A stretch of 41,223 nucleotides of DNA. Origin: Patescibacteria group bacterium (GTDB lineage Bacteria; Patescibacteriota; Patescibacteriia; Patescibacteriales; GWC2-42-12). Of the stretch, positions 1 through 8,158 are shown in pieces. A model generated the notes under the pieces. It searched no databases. It worked only from the letters and a program-made list of their open reading frames with translations, and was not told the DNA's origin. Made by a program: the position numbers and the translations under genes. Each line of letters starts with the position of its first letter. Positions within the stretch are counted from its first letter, which is position 1. The stretch spans positions 1 to 41,223 of the forward strand of contig JAQVNC010000009.1 of NCBI GenBank assembly GCA_028703305.1. The letters run 5' to 3'.

Positions 1-49
1 TTTTCTCTGAGGCGGTTAGATGTTCCCAATTAGAGATTTGTTCTCCCAT
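1..49 (-). CDS. possible 5' end of a divergent CDS truncated by the window (MGEQISNWEHLTASEK...)
   Basis: Reverse strand from ATG at 49 stays open to the window edge; only 16 codons visible. Confidence 0.25.
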   Translation of the reverse strand, partial: MGEQISNWEHLTASEK

Positions 50-118
50 AAAAAATAAAAGTTAAATTTGTTTATAATTGAAAAGCGTAGCCGTCAGGCA
101 AAAAAGAAAAGCATATTT

Positions 119-330
119 CATATAACGCGCGCGGGATATGCGATGCGCCTGGAGGCCAGTACTCTGGCCGCAAGGCGTTTCGCATATCCCGAGTTGGGCG
201 ATGCCGCTCCGCCTTGCCCGTAGGGCGGGCGAGCGGCGAGTCCAACGAGGGCCTGCCCGCGCGCGTTGAGCAAAACCGCGAGCACCGAGCGTTAGCGAGG
301 GCGGAGCGGTTTTGCTCAACTAGTTATATG
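119..330. repeat. GC-rich nested inverted-repeat block (three-way-junction/cruciform-like)
   Basis: CATATAAC(119-126)/GTTATATG(323-330); AACGCGCGCGGG(124-135)/CCCGCGCGCGTT(256-267); GGGATATGCGA(133-143)/TCGCATATCCC(180-190) enclosing GGCCAG/CTGGCC; TTGAGCAAAACCGC(266-279)/GCGGTTTTGCTCAA(306-319). Confidence 0.85.
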
Positions 331-397
331 CGAACTTATTGAATTATTATTTAAAATTAGTTAAAATGTAAGCAATTACTTCTTATTAAGCCTTTTT

Positions 398-1249
398 ATG
401 GAGGGGAATTATCAATATCCGAGCAAAGATCCTATGTTTAGGCTGGCTCAAGAAATGAGAATCCGTAATTTTAGCCCTAAAACCATTCAAGCCTATCTGT
501 ATTATAACAAAGAGCTTCTACGTTTTGCAAGCAAAGATGTTAGGGATATAAACAGAGATGATTTAAGGGATTATATTGATTGTTTATTTACTTTAGGCAA
601 ATCTTCGTCAACCGTTAATTTGGCTATCAATGCTTTTAAATTTTATTATGAAGGCGTATTGCCAAGAAAGTTTTTTGTGCCGAAAAGCGGAATTAGGCGG
701 CCCAAATCTGAAAAAAGGTTGCCGGTTGTATTAAGTAAGGCTGAAGCAATAAAAATGATAGATTGTTTGGAAAATATTAAACATAAGTTAATGATCCGGA
801 TTTTGTTCGGCTCCGGGCTTCGGGTAAGCGAAGTGGTTGATTTAAAAATAAATGATATAGATTTTATCAGAAAAATAATAATCGTTAGGCAGGGCAAGGG
901 CGCTAAAGATAGAATTACGATTATATCAGAACAGACTTTGGGTGATATTGAAAAATATTTACTTGAATACCAGCCGTTGGTTTTTTTATTTGAGAGCCAT
1001 AATGCCGGAGAAAAACTAGCCGTTAGAAGCGTGCAAAAAGTCGTGGGTGAAGCCGTTAATTTGGCCGGAGTAAATCCGGGCGCGTCCGCGCATAGCCTGC
1101 GCCATGGTTTTGCCACGCATTTACTTGAAAATGGAACTGATATAAGATATATTCAGGAGCTATTGGGCCACGCGCGGCTTGAAACCACGCAAATTTATAC
1201 TAAGGTGGCGAATAATATGATAAGGGGAATTAAAAGTCCGCTGGGGTAA
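398..1249 (+). CDS. tyrosine recombinase/integrase (Xer/phage integrase type)
   Basis: Catalytic motifs GSGLRVSE (R), GKGAKDR (K), HSLRHGFA (HxxR), LLGH, IYTKV (Y). Confidence 0.92.
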   Translation: MEGNYQYPSKDPMFRLAQEMRIRNFSPKTIQAYLYYNKELLRFASKDVRDINRDDLRDYIDCLFTLGKSSSTVNLAINAFKFYYEGVLPRKFFVPKSGIRRPKSEKRLPVVLSKAEAIKMIDCLENIKHKLMIRILFGSGLRVSEVVDLKINDIDFIRKIIIVRQGKGAKDRITIISEQTLGDIEKYLLEYQPLVFLFESHNAGEKLAVRSVQKVVGEAVNLAGVNPGASAHSLRHGFATHLLENGTDIRYIQELLGHARLETTQIYTKVANNMIRGIKSPLG

Positions 1250-1262
1250 AAATTAAGGAAAT

Positions 1263-1290
1263 GGATTCCGGCTCGTAGACCGGAATGACA
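1263..1290. repeat. short palindromic repeat GGATTCCGGCT..GACCGGAATGACA
   Basis: Inverted repeat ATTCCGG/CCGGAAT; related copies at 1654, 3271, 32648. Confidence 0.8.
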
Positions 1291-1300
1291 ATTTAATATT

Positions 1301-2410
1301 ATGAATAAAAAAGTTGCCGTAATAATCAGCCCGAATTATAAAGATTACGCCAAAAAATATTTGGCCGAATGTTTTAATAGTTTAAAAAAACAGGATTATG
1401 CCGGCGAGATGAAAATTTTTATAGCCGATAATGAAAGCACGGAGGAAAGTTATAATTATTTAAAAAGCATACTGCCAGAGGCTGAAATCATACGGAATCA
1501 GAATAATGGCGGGTTCGCCAAAGCCAATAATGATTGCCTAAAGTCGGCGCTGAAGCAAGGTTATGATTATTTATTCTGCCTTAACATGGATACGGTTTTG
1601 GAGAAAGATTGTGTTGGAAAAATGGCGGAAGAAATAGAAAATAATAAGGAAATGGATTCCCGCTTGCGCGGGAATGACAAAGAAAAAAACGGGAATGACA
1701 AGAGGGAAATTGGCGCGGTGCAGGCCAGGTTGATGCTGTATAATGATAAAAATAAAATAAACAGCCTAGGCAATGTTACTCATTTTTTAGGCTTTGGCTA
1801 TGCTGGCGGATATGGAGAAAATTATACGAACCCGCCATCCGACAATAAAATCTGCTATCCATCCGGTGCCGCGGTTTTATTTAAACGCGGCGCCTTAGAG
1901 AAAGTCGGTTTGTTTGATGAGAAGATATGGATGTATAATGAAGATCAGGATTTAGGCTGGCGGCTGTGGCTCTACGGCTTTAAGTGCGTTTTAGCGCCCG
2001 AGGCTGTGGTCTATCATAAATATGAGTTCTCCCGCAGCATTAAAAAATATTATTTCATGGATCGCAACCGAATTATCGCCACGCTGAAAAATTACCATTG
2101 GGCGACGCTTTTATTGTTAGCGCCGGCATTTCTGATAATGGAAATCGGCTTAATATTTTTCGCCGCTAAAGGCGGCTGGCTTGAAAAAAAAATTGAAGTT
2201 TATAAATATTTTTTAAAACTTAAGCATTGGCGCTATATTTTAAGAGAGAGAAAAAAAATTCAAAAGTCGCGGATCGCGCCTGATAAAGAGATAATAAAAT
2301 TATTTTCCGGCCGGATTTGGTATCAGGAAATAGGGGACGCGAAGCTGAAGATTGCCAATGTTTTTTTTAACGCCTATTGGCGAGTTGTGAAGGTTTTAAT
2401 AAGATGGTAA
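1301..2410 (+). CDS. glycosyltransferase family 2 (rhamnosyltransferase-like)
   Basis: N-terminal ...VAVIISPNYKDYAKKYLAECFNSLKKQDYAGEMKIFIADNESTE..., NNGGFAKANN, NMDTV, NEDQDLGWR. Confidence 0.88.
   Translation: MNKKVAVIISPNYKDYAKKYLAECFNSLKKQDYAGEMKIFIADNESTEESYNYLKSILPEAEIIRNQNNGGFAKANNDCLKSALKQGYDYLFCLNMDTVLEKDCVGKMAEEIENNKEMDSRLRGNDKEKNGNDKREIGAVQARLMLYNDKNKINSLGNVTHFLGFGYAGGYGENYTNPPSDNKICYPSGAAVLFKRGALEKVGLFDEKIWMYNEDQDLGWRLWLYGFKCVLAPEAVVYHKYEFSRSIKKYYFMDRNRIIATLKNYHWATLLLLAPAFLIMEIGLIFFAAKGGWLEKKIEVYKYFLKLKHWRYILRERKKIQKSRIAPDKEIIKLFSGRIWYQEIGDAKLKIANVFFNAYWRVVKVLIRW
1652..1704. repeat. dRS3-like palindrome (ATTCCC-N8-GGGAAT) plus a partial second copy, in frame inside the GT2 gene
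   Basis: attcccgcttgcgcgggaatgacaa then aaaacgggaatgacaag; encodes MDSRLRGNDKEKNGNDK. Confidence 0.8.
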
Positions 2411-2430
2411 GCTATAATTTTAAAAAATAA

Positions 2431-2465
2431 TTCGTGAGATTGCTTCGCTTGCGCTCGCAATGACA
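2431..2465. repeat. half-copy of GTCATTGCG/CGCAATGAC repeat family
   Basis: ttcgtgagattgcttcgcttgcgctcgcaatgaca. Confidence 0.75.
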
Positions 2466-2475
2466 AATATATTTT

Positions 2476-3264
2476 ATGGATATCAGCATAATCATAGTAA
2501 ATTATAAAGCCAAAAATTTGGTTTTGAATTGCGTCAAGTCAATCAAAAACGCGGATTGGCCCGGTTTGGATTATGAAATTATCGTGGTGGATAATTACTC
2601 GGGCGATTTGCATAGTAATGACTTGAAACAATTCGGAGAAATAAAATTTATCATGAATGGCCAAAATGTCGGCTTGGGCGCGGCTAATAATAAGGGCGCG
2701 AGAATCGCCCGGGGAAAATATATTGTTATTATGAATCCGGACACTTCGGCCGATAAAGATGTTTTTATAAAATTATTCGCTTACATGGAGAGCCATCCCG
2801 AAGCCGGCGTAGTCGGGCCGAAGCAATTTAACCTTGATAAGACGGTTCAGGATTCTTGTTTTCGCTGGCCGGGCTTATTTACGCCGATCTTTAGGCGTAC
2901 CCCGCTGGGGAAAATTTGGCTGGGCAGAAAAGATTTAGACAGATTTTTATATAAGGATTATAATAAAGAAAGCCCGCGCGAAGTTGATTGGCTTTTAGGC
3001 TCTTTTTTATTTTGCCGCGCCTCGGCTTTCAGGCAGATTGGCTTGTATGATGAAGATTTTTTTCTTTATTTTGAAGACACTGATTTATGCAAGCGATTTT
3101 GGCTCCGCGGCTGGAAAGTTATTTATAATCCGGAAGCCGCCATTAGCCATAATTATATTCGGCAAAGCGCGAGCGTTGCTTGGTATAAATTTTTTACAAG
3201 CTTGGCCGCCTGGCACCATCTGGCGTCGTGGGCGAAATATTTAAGAAAATGGAAAAATAAATAA
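2476..3264 (+). CDS. glycosyltransferase family 2
   Basis: MDISIIIVNYKAKNLVLNCVKSI..., NNKGARIARGKYIVIMNPDT, EDTDLCKRFWLRGWK. Confidence 0.92.
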   Translation: MDISIIIVNYKAKNLVLNCVKSIKNADWPGLDYEIIVVDNYSGDLHSNDLKQFGEIKFIMNGQNVGLGAANNKGARIARGKYIVIMNPDTSADKDVFIKLFAYMESHPEAGVVGPKQFNLDKTVQDSCFRWPGLFTPIFRRTPLGKIWLGRKDLDRFLYKDYNKESPREVDWLLGSFLFCRASAFRQIGLYDEDFFLYFEDTDLCKRFWLRGWKVIYNPEAAISHNYIRQSASVAWYKFFTSLAAWHHLASWAKYLRKWKNK

Positions 3265-3270
3265 AATTTA

Positions 3271-3297
3271 GATTCCGGCTCGGAGGCCGGAATGACA
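3271..3297. repeat. short palindromic repeat GATTCCGGCTCGGAGGCCGGAATGACA
   Basis: Same family as 1263-1290. Confidence 0.8.
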
Positions 3298-3308
3298 ATT
3301 AAAAAAAT

Positions 3309-4178
3309 ATGCAAAAAATAAAAAAAGCGATTGTGGCGGTAGCCGGTTCCGGCACGCGCCTTCTGCCGGCGACTAAATCCATGCCTAAGGAAATGCTGCC
3401 GATTGTTGATAAGCCGATTGTGCAATTGGTAGTGGAAGAGTTAGTGGCGGCTGGGATTGAAGACATAGTTTTAGTCACTAAATGGGATAAAAAGCCTTTA
3501 GAAGATCATTTTGACTATAATTGGGCTCTTATTGATGATCTGCAAAAAGCCGGCAAAGATAAATTATTGGAAGAAGTAAAGAAAATAGCCAATCTGGCCA
3601 ATTTCATTTATGTCAGGCAAAAAGGGCCGTATGGCAACGGCACGCCGGTTTTGTCCGCGGCCAGCATTGTTAAGGACGAGCCGTTTATGTTTGTCTGGGG
3701 CGACGATTTGGTAAAAGCCAAGGTGCCGTTTGCCAAGCAGATGGTTGATGATTACAATAAAACCGGGCATCTGATGATCGGCGTACAGGAAGTGCCCTTG
3801 GATCAGGTAGTCCGTTACGGCATTGTTAAAGTAAAAAAAAGCACTATGCGGATTGAAGATATTATTGAAAAACCGAGTGTTAAGGAAGCGCCCTCCCGCT
3901 TAGCTGATTTCGGCCGCATGATTTTAAACCAGGAAATCATTGATATTTTAAAAAATACCGCCTTAGGCAAAGGCAATGAGCTTTGGATAGTTGACGCCAT
4001 TAGAAGTTATGTAAAAAATGGCGGTGAATTTTACGCTAAAAAAATTAAAGATGGCGAATGGCTGACTACCGGCGATCCGCTGAATTACATGACAACCATG
4101 CTGAAATACGCTTTTGACCGCCCTGATATCGGGCCGGAGATAAAGAAATTTACCAAAGAGCTGTTAAAGAAAAAATAA
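3309..4178 (+). CDS. galU: UTP--glucose-1-phosphate uridylyltransferase
   Basis: KAIVAVAGSGTRLLPATKSMPKEMLPIVDKPIVQ nucleotidyltransferase signature. Confidence 0.95.
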   Translation: MQKIKKAIVAVAGSGTRLLPATKSMPKEMLPIVDKPIVQLVVEELVAAGIEDIVLVTKWDKKPLEDHFDYNWALIDDLQKAGKDKLLEEVKKIANLANFIYVRQKGPYGNGTPVLSAASIVKDEPFMFVWGDDLVKAKVPFAKQMVDDYNKTGHLMIGVQEVPLDQVVRYGIVKVKKSTMRIEDIIEKPSVKEAPSRLADFGRMILNQEIIDILKNTALGKGNELWIVDAIRSYVKNGGEFYAKKIKDGEWLTTGDPLNYMTTMLKYAFDRPDIGPEIKKFTKELLKKK

Positions 4179-4195
4179 AATATTTAAATCTATTT

Positions 4196-4233
4196 AACCC
4201 CCTTGATCGGCCGGCTGGCAAAAGGGGGTTTTT
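4196..4233 (+). terminator. intrinsic terminator
   Basis: AACCCCC...GGGGGTTTTTG. Confidence 0.75.
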
Positions 4234-4273
4234 GTATGTTATAATATAAGCATATTAATATTAACAATTTTTT

Positions 4274-5254
4274 ATGAAATACGACGTCATAACCATAGGC
4301 GGGGCGACCGAGGATATAACTTTTTACACCGACGAAGGAGTTTTAATTAACAACAAGAAAGATTTAACCAAGCAAAAATTACTGGCCTTTGAATACGGGG
4401 CAAAGGTCAAAGTTGATAAGTCATTTTCCGGTTTTGGCGGCGGGGCGGCCAACGCCGCGGTTAGCTTGTCCGGTTTTGGCTTTAAAGCGGCTTGCCTTTG
4501 CGCCATTGGCGAAGATTCCCGAGGCCAAAGGATTTTAAGCAATCTTCAGGCGCGAGGAGTAGATATAACCTTAGTGCAAAAAATAAAAGGCGTTGAAACC
4601 GGTTTTTCTTTTTTATTGGTCGGTCCGTCCAATGAACATATTGTTTTTTCCAACCGCGCGGCCAATAATGAGCTAACCGTTAATGATTTTGAAATTGGGA
4701 TTTTGGATCAAAGCGAATGGATATATTTAACGTCCTTATCCGGAGAATGGAAAAATAATTTGGAAAAGATTTTTTCGGTTAAAAATGAGAAGCTTGCCTG
4801 GAATCCTGGGCATAGGCAGATTTTAACCGGCATAAAAGGGCTGGGGAAATATTTTAAAAAAACAACCTGCTTGATCGTTAATAAAGACGAGGCCATAGAA
4901 TTGGTTATGTCGGATAAAAAATATAAAGCTAAAGGCCGCGCTTTTTTAAATAATGTAAAAAATTTGCTGGCGGCTTTAAGCTCGTATGGCCCTAAAATCG
5001 TTGTCATTACCGGCGGCCGGCAGGGCGCTGACGCCATGTTTGAAAATAAAATTTATCATCAGCCGATTATTAAAGAAACGCGCCGCGCCGATACTACCGG
5101 AGTCGGCGATGCTTTTGGCTCGGCCTTTATCGCCGGGCTGGAATTATATAATCAAGACATTAAAAAATCTTTGCTGTTAGCCGCGAAAAACGCCGCTTCG
5201 GTAATTAGCATACCCGGCGCGCAGAACGGGTTATTAAGTAAGAAGAATATATAA
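4274..5254 (+). CDS. PfkB-family (ribokinase-like) carbohydrate kinase
   Basis: FGGGAANAAVSLSGFG and DTTGVGDAFGSAFIAG motifs. Confidence 0.9.
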   Translation: MKYDVITIGGATEDITFYTDEGVLINNKKDLTKQKLLAFEYGAKVKVDKSFSGFGGGAANAAVSLSGFGFKAACLCAIGEDSRGQRILSNLQARGVDITLVQKIKGVETGFSFLLVGPSNEHIVFSNRAANNELTVNDFEIGILDQSEWIYLTSLSGEWKNNLEKIFSVKNEKLAWNPGHRQILTGIKGLGKYFKKTTCLIVNKDEAIELVMSDKKYKAKGRAFLNNVKNLLAALSSYGPKIVVITGGRQGADAMFENKIYHQPIIKETRRADTTGVGDAFGSAFIAGLELYNQDIKKSLLLAAKNAASVISIPGAQNGLLSKKNI

Positions 5255-5260
5255 TCTACT

Positions 5261-5360
5261 GTCATTGCGAGGAGTCCCGTGCTCTGGACGACGAAGCAAT
5301 CCCTGGTTAATTTCCGACTATGTGAGATTGCTTCGCTCCCTTCGGTCGCTCGCAATGACA
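5261..5360. repeat. GTCATTGCGAGGAG...CTCGCAATGACA repeat
   Basis: Terminal inverted repeat GTCATTGCGAG/CTCGCAATGAC with internal GAAGCAATC/GATTGCTTC. Confidence 0.85.
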
Positions 5361-5372
5361 TAATTTAACATT

Positions 5373-5942
5373 ATGAAAGTTCCCATTGAAATATCAGCTC
5401 GCCATATTCATTTATCAAAAGCGGATTTGGAAATTTTATTCGGTCCTGGCTTTGAATTGGAAAAATATAAAGATTTGTCCCAGCCCGGGCAATATGCCTC
5501 TAAGCAAACCGTTAAGTTGGCCGGTCCGAAAGGGGAGCTTAACGGCGTTAGGATTTTAGGTCCGATCCGCCAAGAAACCCAGGTTGAAATTTCCGAGACC
5601 GAAGCGCGCGCGCTCGGCTTAAATCCGCCGGTAAGGGATTCGGGAAATTTAAGCGATACCCCGGGAATTAAAATTATCGGCCCCAAAGGAGAAATAGATT
5701 TAAAACAAGGCGTGATTTTAGCCTTAAGGCATATTCATATTGATCCGGAGACCGCGGCCGCGATCGGAGTCAAAAATTATGACCGCGTTAAGGTTGATAC
5801 GAGCGGCGCGCGCGATTTGCTTTTTGAAAATGTTCTAATTAGGGTTGACCCTTCCTTTAAATTGGCTATGCATATTGATACGGACGAAGCCAACGCTGCC
5901 GGTATTGACGGCGAGAATCATGAAGGAACGATTATAGTATAA
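5373..5942 (+). CDS. PduL-type phosphate acyltransferase (phosphate propanoyltransferase family)
   Basis: MKVPIEISARHIHLSKADLEILFG...; second ALRHIHIDPETAAAIGV motif. Confidence 0.9.
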   Translation: MKVPIEISARHIHLSKADLEILFGPGFELEKYKDLSQPGQYASKQTVKLAGPKGELNGVRILGPIRQETQVEISETEARALGLNPPVRDSGNLSDTPGIKIIGPKGEIDLKQGVILALRHIHIDPETAAAIGVKNYDRVKVDTSGARDLLFENVLIRVDPSFKLAMHIDTDEANAAGIDGENHEGTIIV

Positions 5943-5965
5943 TTTTTATTTGATTATAAATAAGT

Positions 5966-6820
5966 ATGCCGGAACTTCCTGAAGTTGAAACAATCGTCCG
6001 CGATTTAAATAATAAGCTTAAAAATAAAAAAATTATCGCCGTAAAATCGCTGGATAGAAAAGTTTTTCATTTAACCGAGAGTGAGGTTAAAAATATTTTA
6101 AATAGAAAAATCAGGGGGGTGGCCCGGCGGGCTAAAATGATAATTATAGATTTGGTTGATTTTTGTTTAATTATCCATCTTAAAATGACCGGCCAGCTGG
6201 TTTTAGAGAATAAAAATTCGCTAATCGCCGGCGGTCATCCGATTATTAATTCAGATAAAAAATTGCCCAATAAATTCAGCCGAGTTATTTTCAAATTTAA
6301 CGATAAAAGCATTTTGTATTTTAATGATGTTAGGCGATTCGGCTGGATTAAGCTGATGGCCGCGGATGAATTCAAAAAGTTTAGCGGTCAGCTCGGGGTA
6401 GAGCCGCTTGGCCTTAAATTTACCTTAGAATATTTTAAAGAAATTTTAGCTCGTAGGCCTAAAACCACGATTAAGCAGGCGCTATTGGATCAAAAATATA
6501 TTTCCGGCATTGGTAATATTTACGCCGATGAATCACTTTACGAGGCCAAGATTAAGCCTTTTAGAAAAGTTAAAACTTTAACCGGCTCGGAAATAAAAAA
6601 GTTATGGCTGGCTATTCCCAAGATTTTAAAATATGCCATAAAGCACCGCGGTACTTCTTTTAATGATTACGTGGACGCGATGGGGGAAACCGGCAATTTT
6701 ATAAAATATCTAAAAGTCTACGGGCGGGCGGGCGAAAAATGCAAAACCTGCGGCGGTTTGGTTAAAAAAATTAAGCTCGGCGGCCGAGGCACCCATTGGT
6801 GCGGCGCTTGCCAAAAATAA
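5966..6820 (+). CDS. mutM: formamidopyrimidine-DNA glycosylase
   Basis: MPELPEVETIVRDL N-terminus; C-terminal CKTCGG...WCGACQ zinc finger. Confidence 0.96.
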   Translation: MPELPEVETIVRDLNNKLKNKKIIAVKSLDRKVFHLTESEVKNILNRKIRGVARRAKMIIIDLVDFCLIIHLKMTGQLVLENKNSLIAGGHPIINSDKKLPNKFSRVIFKFNDKSILYFNDVRRFGWIKLMAADEFKKFSGQLGVEPLGLKFTLEYFKEILARRPKTTIKQALLDQKYISGIGNIYADESLYEAKIKPFRKVKTLTGSEIKKLWLAIPKILKYAIKHRGTSFNDYVDAMGETGNFIKYLKVYGRAGEKCKTCGGLVKKIKLGGRGTHWCGACQK

Positions 6821-6829
6821 TTTAAATAT

Positions 6830-7645
6830 ATGAAAATCAATAAATTAATTTTAATTTCAACAATTTTAATCGCGATGTCTTTTTTTCTGACTGGCTCTAA
6901 GGCTGTGGCTGCGGAAGCCTCCCCCGACGCCATTGCCATCCGCGTCATGTCTAATTTAGAGCATTATTCTCCTTTAGTTTGGTACAAGAAAAACATTAAA
7001 CTTCAAGGCTCGCCCCAAAATCTATTGGTTGACGGCTACGAAGCGGTTAGAGACGGCCGCACGGTTTATGTTAATGCCGCCAATATCTCCGGCAATGATT
7101 TTTATACCAATATCTATATAATCTCCTATAACCAGGAAGCGGAAAATAAAACCATAGATATTTTCGGCCAGATTCTAACACATTGGAAATTTAATACTAA
7201 TTTTGATATTAACAGCAGCCAAAAGCAAAAAATTATCAGAGATGTAAAGAGGCTGACTAATCTCTATGATATGAATTCGGCGTTGGCAAATTATAAGAAG
7301 GGCGGTTTTCCCGGCTTAAAATCAGGCAGTTATATAACCGGAGCGTCAATATCAACTTGGCCGAGCTGGCAAGCCACCTTAGGCTCGGAATTAGGTATAA
7401 CCATGCCCATAGACCCGATCAATAAATTAAATAACTGCCCGGCCGGCTATGACGTGAAAACCTGCTGGAATCAGACGGACAAAGCATTTTATTTTAATTT
7501 TAATCTTTCGGCAGGGGATACTAAATCAATTTCGCGTTCGCCGGTTTATTGGTATAAAAATGGAGTCTTTTATGTTGGCCTGGAGACTAATTACAATATT
7601 TTATCGGCTGTTTCTAATTTGAGTTTCAATGTGGCGATTCCATAG
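6830..7645 (+). CDS. secreted hypothetical protein
   Basis: N-terminal signal/TM segment; TWPSWQATLGSELGITMPIDPINKLNNCPAGYD...CW segment; no confident family. Confidence 0.75.
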   Translation: MKINKLILISTILIAMSFFLTGSKAVAAEASPDAIAIRVMSNLEHYSPLVWYKKNIKLQGSPQNLLVDGYEAVRDGRTVYVNAANISGNDFYTNIYIISYNQEAENKTIDIFGQILTHWKFNTNFDINSSQKQKIIRDVKRLTNLYDMNSALANYKKGGFPGLKSGSYITGASISTWPSWQATLGSELGITMPIDPINKLNNCPAGYDVKTCWNQTDKAFYFNFNLSAGDTKSISRSPVYWYKNGVFYVGLETNYNILSAVSNLSFNVAIP

Positions 7646-7662
7646 TTAGCGATAAATAAATT

Positions 7663-7701
7663 AAAAAAAACAGCTTCGGATTATGCCGAAGCTGTTTTTT
7701 T
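7663..7701. terminator. bidirectional intrinsic terminator between convergent genes
   Basis: AAAAAAAACAGCTTCGG-attatg-CCGAAGCTGTTTTTTT. Confidence 0.9.
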
Positions 7702-7714
7702 ATTTAAGAGATAT

Positions 7715-8149
7715 TTAAAAAATATAATAAGCGGCCAAGCTGATTAAAAAGCCTAAAACCGCGCCGGCAATAATTTGCGCCGGCGTATGACCGATTTTTT
7801 CAATTAAGGCGGGATATTTTTCTTTTGAGATAATTTGGCTGTTGCTTAAGTCGTTTGCCAGGTCATTTAAAATCTTTCCATGTTGCCCGACATAATTTCT
7901 AAGGCCCAGGGCGTCGCGGATTATAAAAAAACTTAAAATTATGGAGAGGTAAAATAGGGGAGAGTGTAGCCCCAGCGTTAAGCCGAGGCTGGCAGTTAAG
8001 GAAATAACCATGGCGGCATGGCTTGACGGCATGCCCGAGTAAGAAGAAAATGATTGACAATTAAATTTTAAGCCGTTTGATTTTATCAAGAGCTTGGCGA
8101 GCTGGGCGATCAGGGCGGCGGCAAGCGGCGCGATTAAAATTTGCAGCAT
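7715..8149 (-). CDS. divergent PAP2-family (DUF212-like) membrane protein
   Basis: YSGMPSSHAAMV, RDALGLRNYVGQHG, IGHTPAQIIAGAVLG. Confidence 0.88.
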   Translation of the reverse strand: MLQILIAPLAAALIAQLAKLLIKSNGLKFNCQSFSSYSGMPSSHAAMVISLTASLGLTLGLHSPLFYLSIILSFFIIRDALGLRNYVGQHGKILNDLANDLSNSQIISKEKYPALIEKIGHTPAQIIAGAVLGFLISLAAYYIF

Positions 8150-8158
8150 AGATTATTG

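Noticed and set aside
62-319. 85-aa minus-strand ORF
   Set aside because: It runs through the GC-rich inverted-repeat block; the Arg/Ala-rich composition is typical of spurious translation of repeats.
15-330. Integron attC/attI-like sites (GTTAGAT at 15-21, GTTGAGC at 265, GCTCAAC at 314)
   Set aside because: The 7-mers are degenerate and the 265/314 pair is in the opposite order from attC. GTTAGAT falls in a possible minus-strand coding start. Kept only as a hypothesis within the cruciform finding.
646-1116. 156-aa ORF antisense to the recombinase
   Set aside because: Overlaps a clearly conserved gene on the opposite strand; no recognisable motif. The same applies to other antisense ORFs in the track (e.g. 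14518, 28209, 34833).
5152-5361. 69-aa minus-strand ORF (MSLRATEGSEAISHSRKL...)
   Set aside because: Product of the GTCATTGCG repeat, a common annotation artefact.
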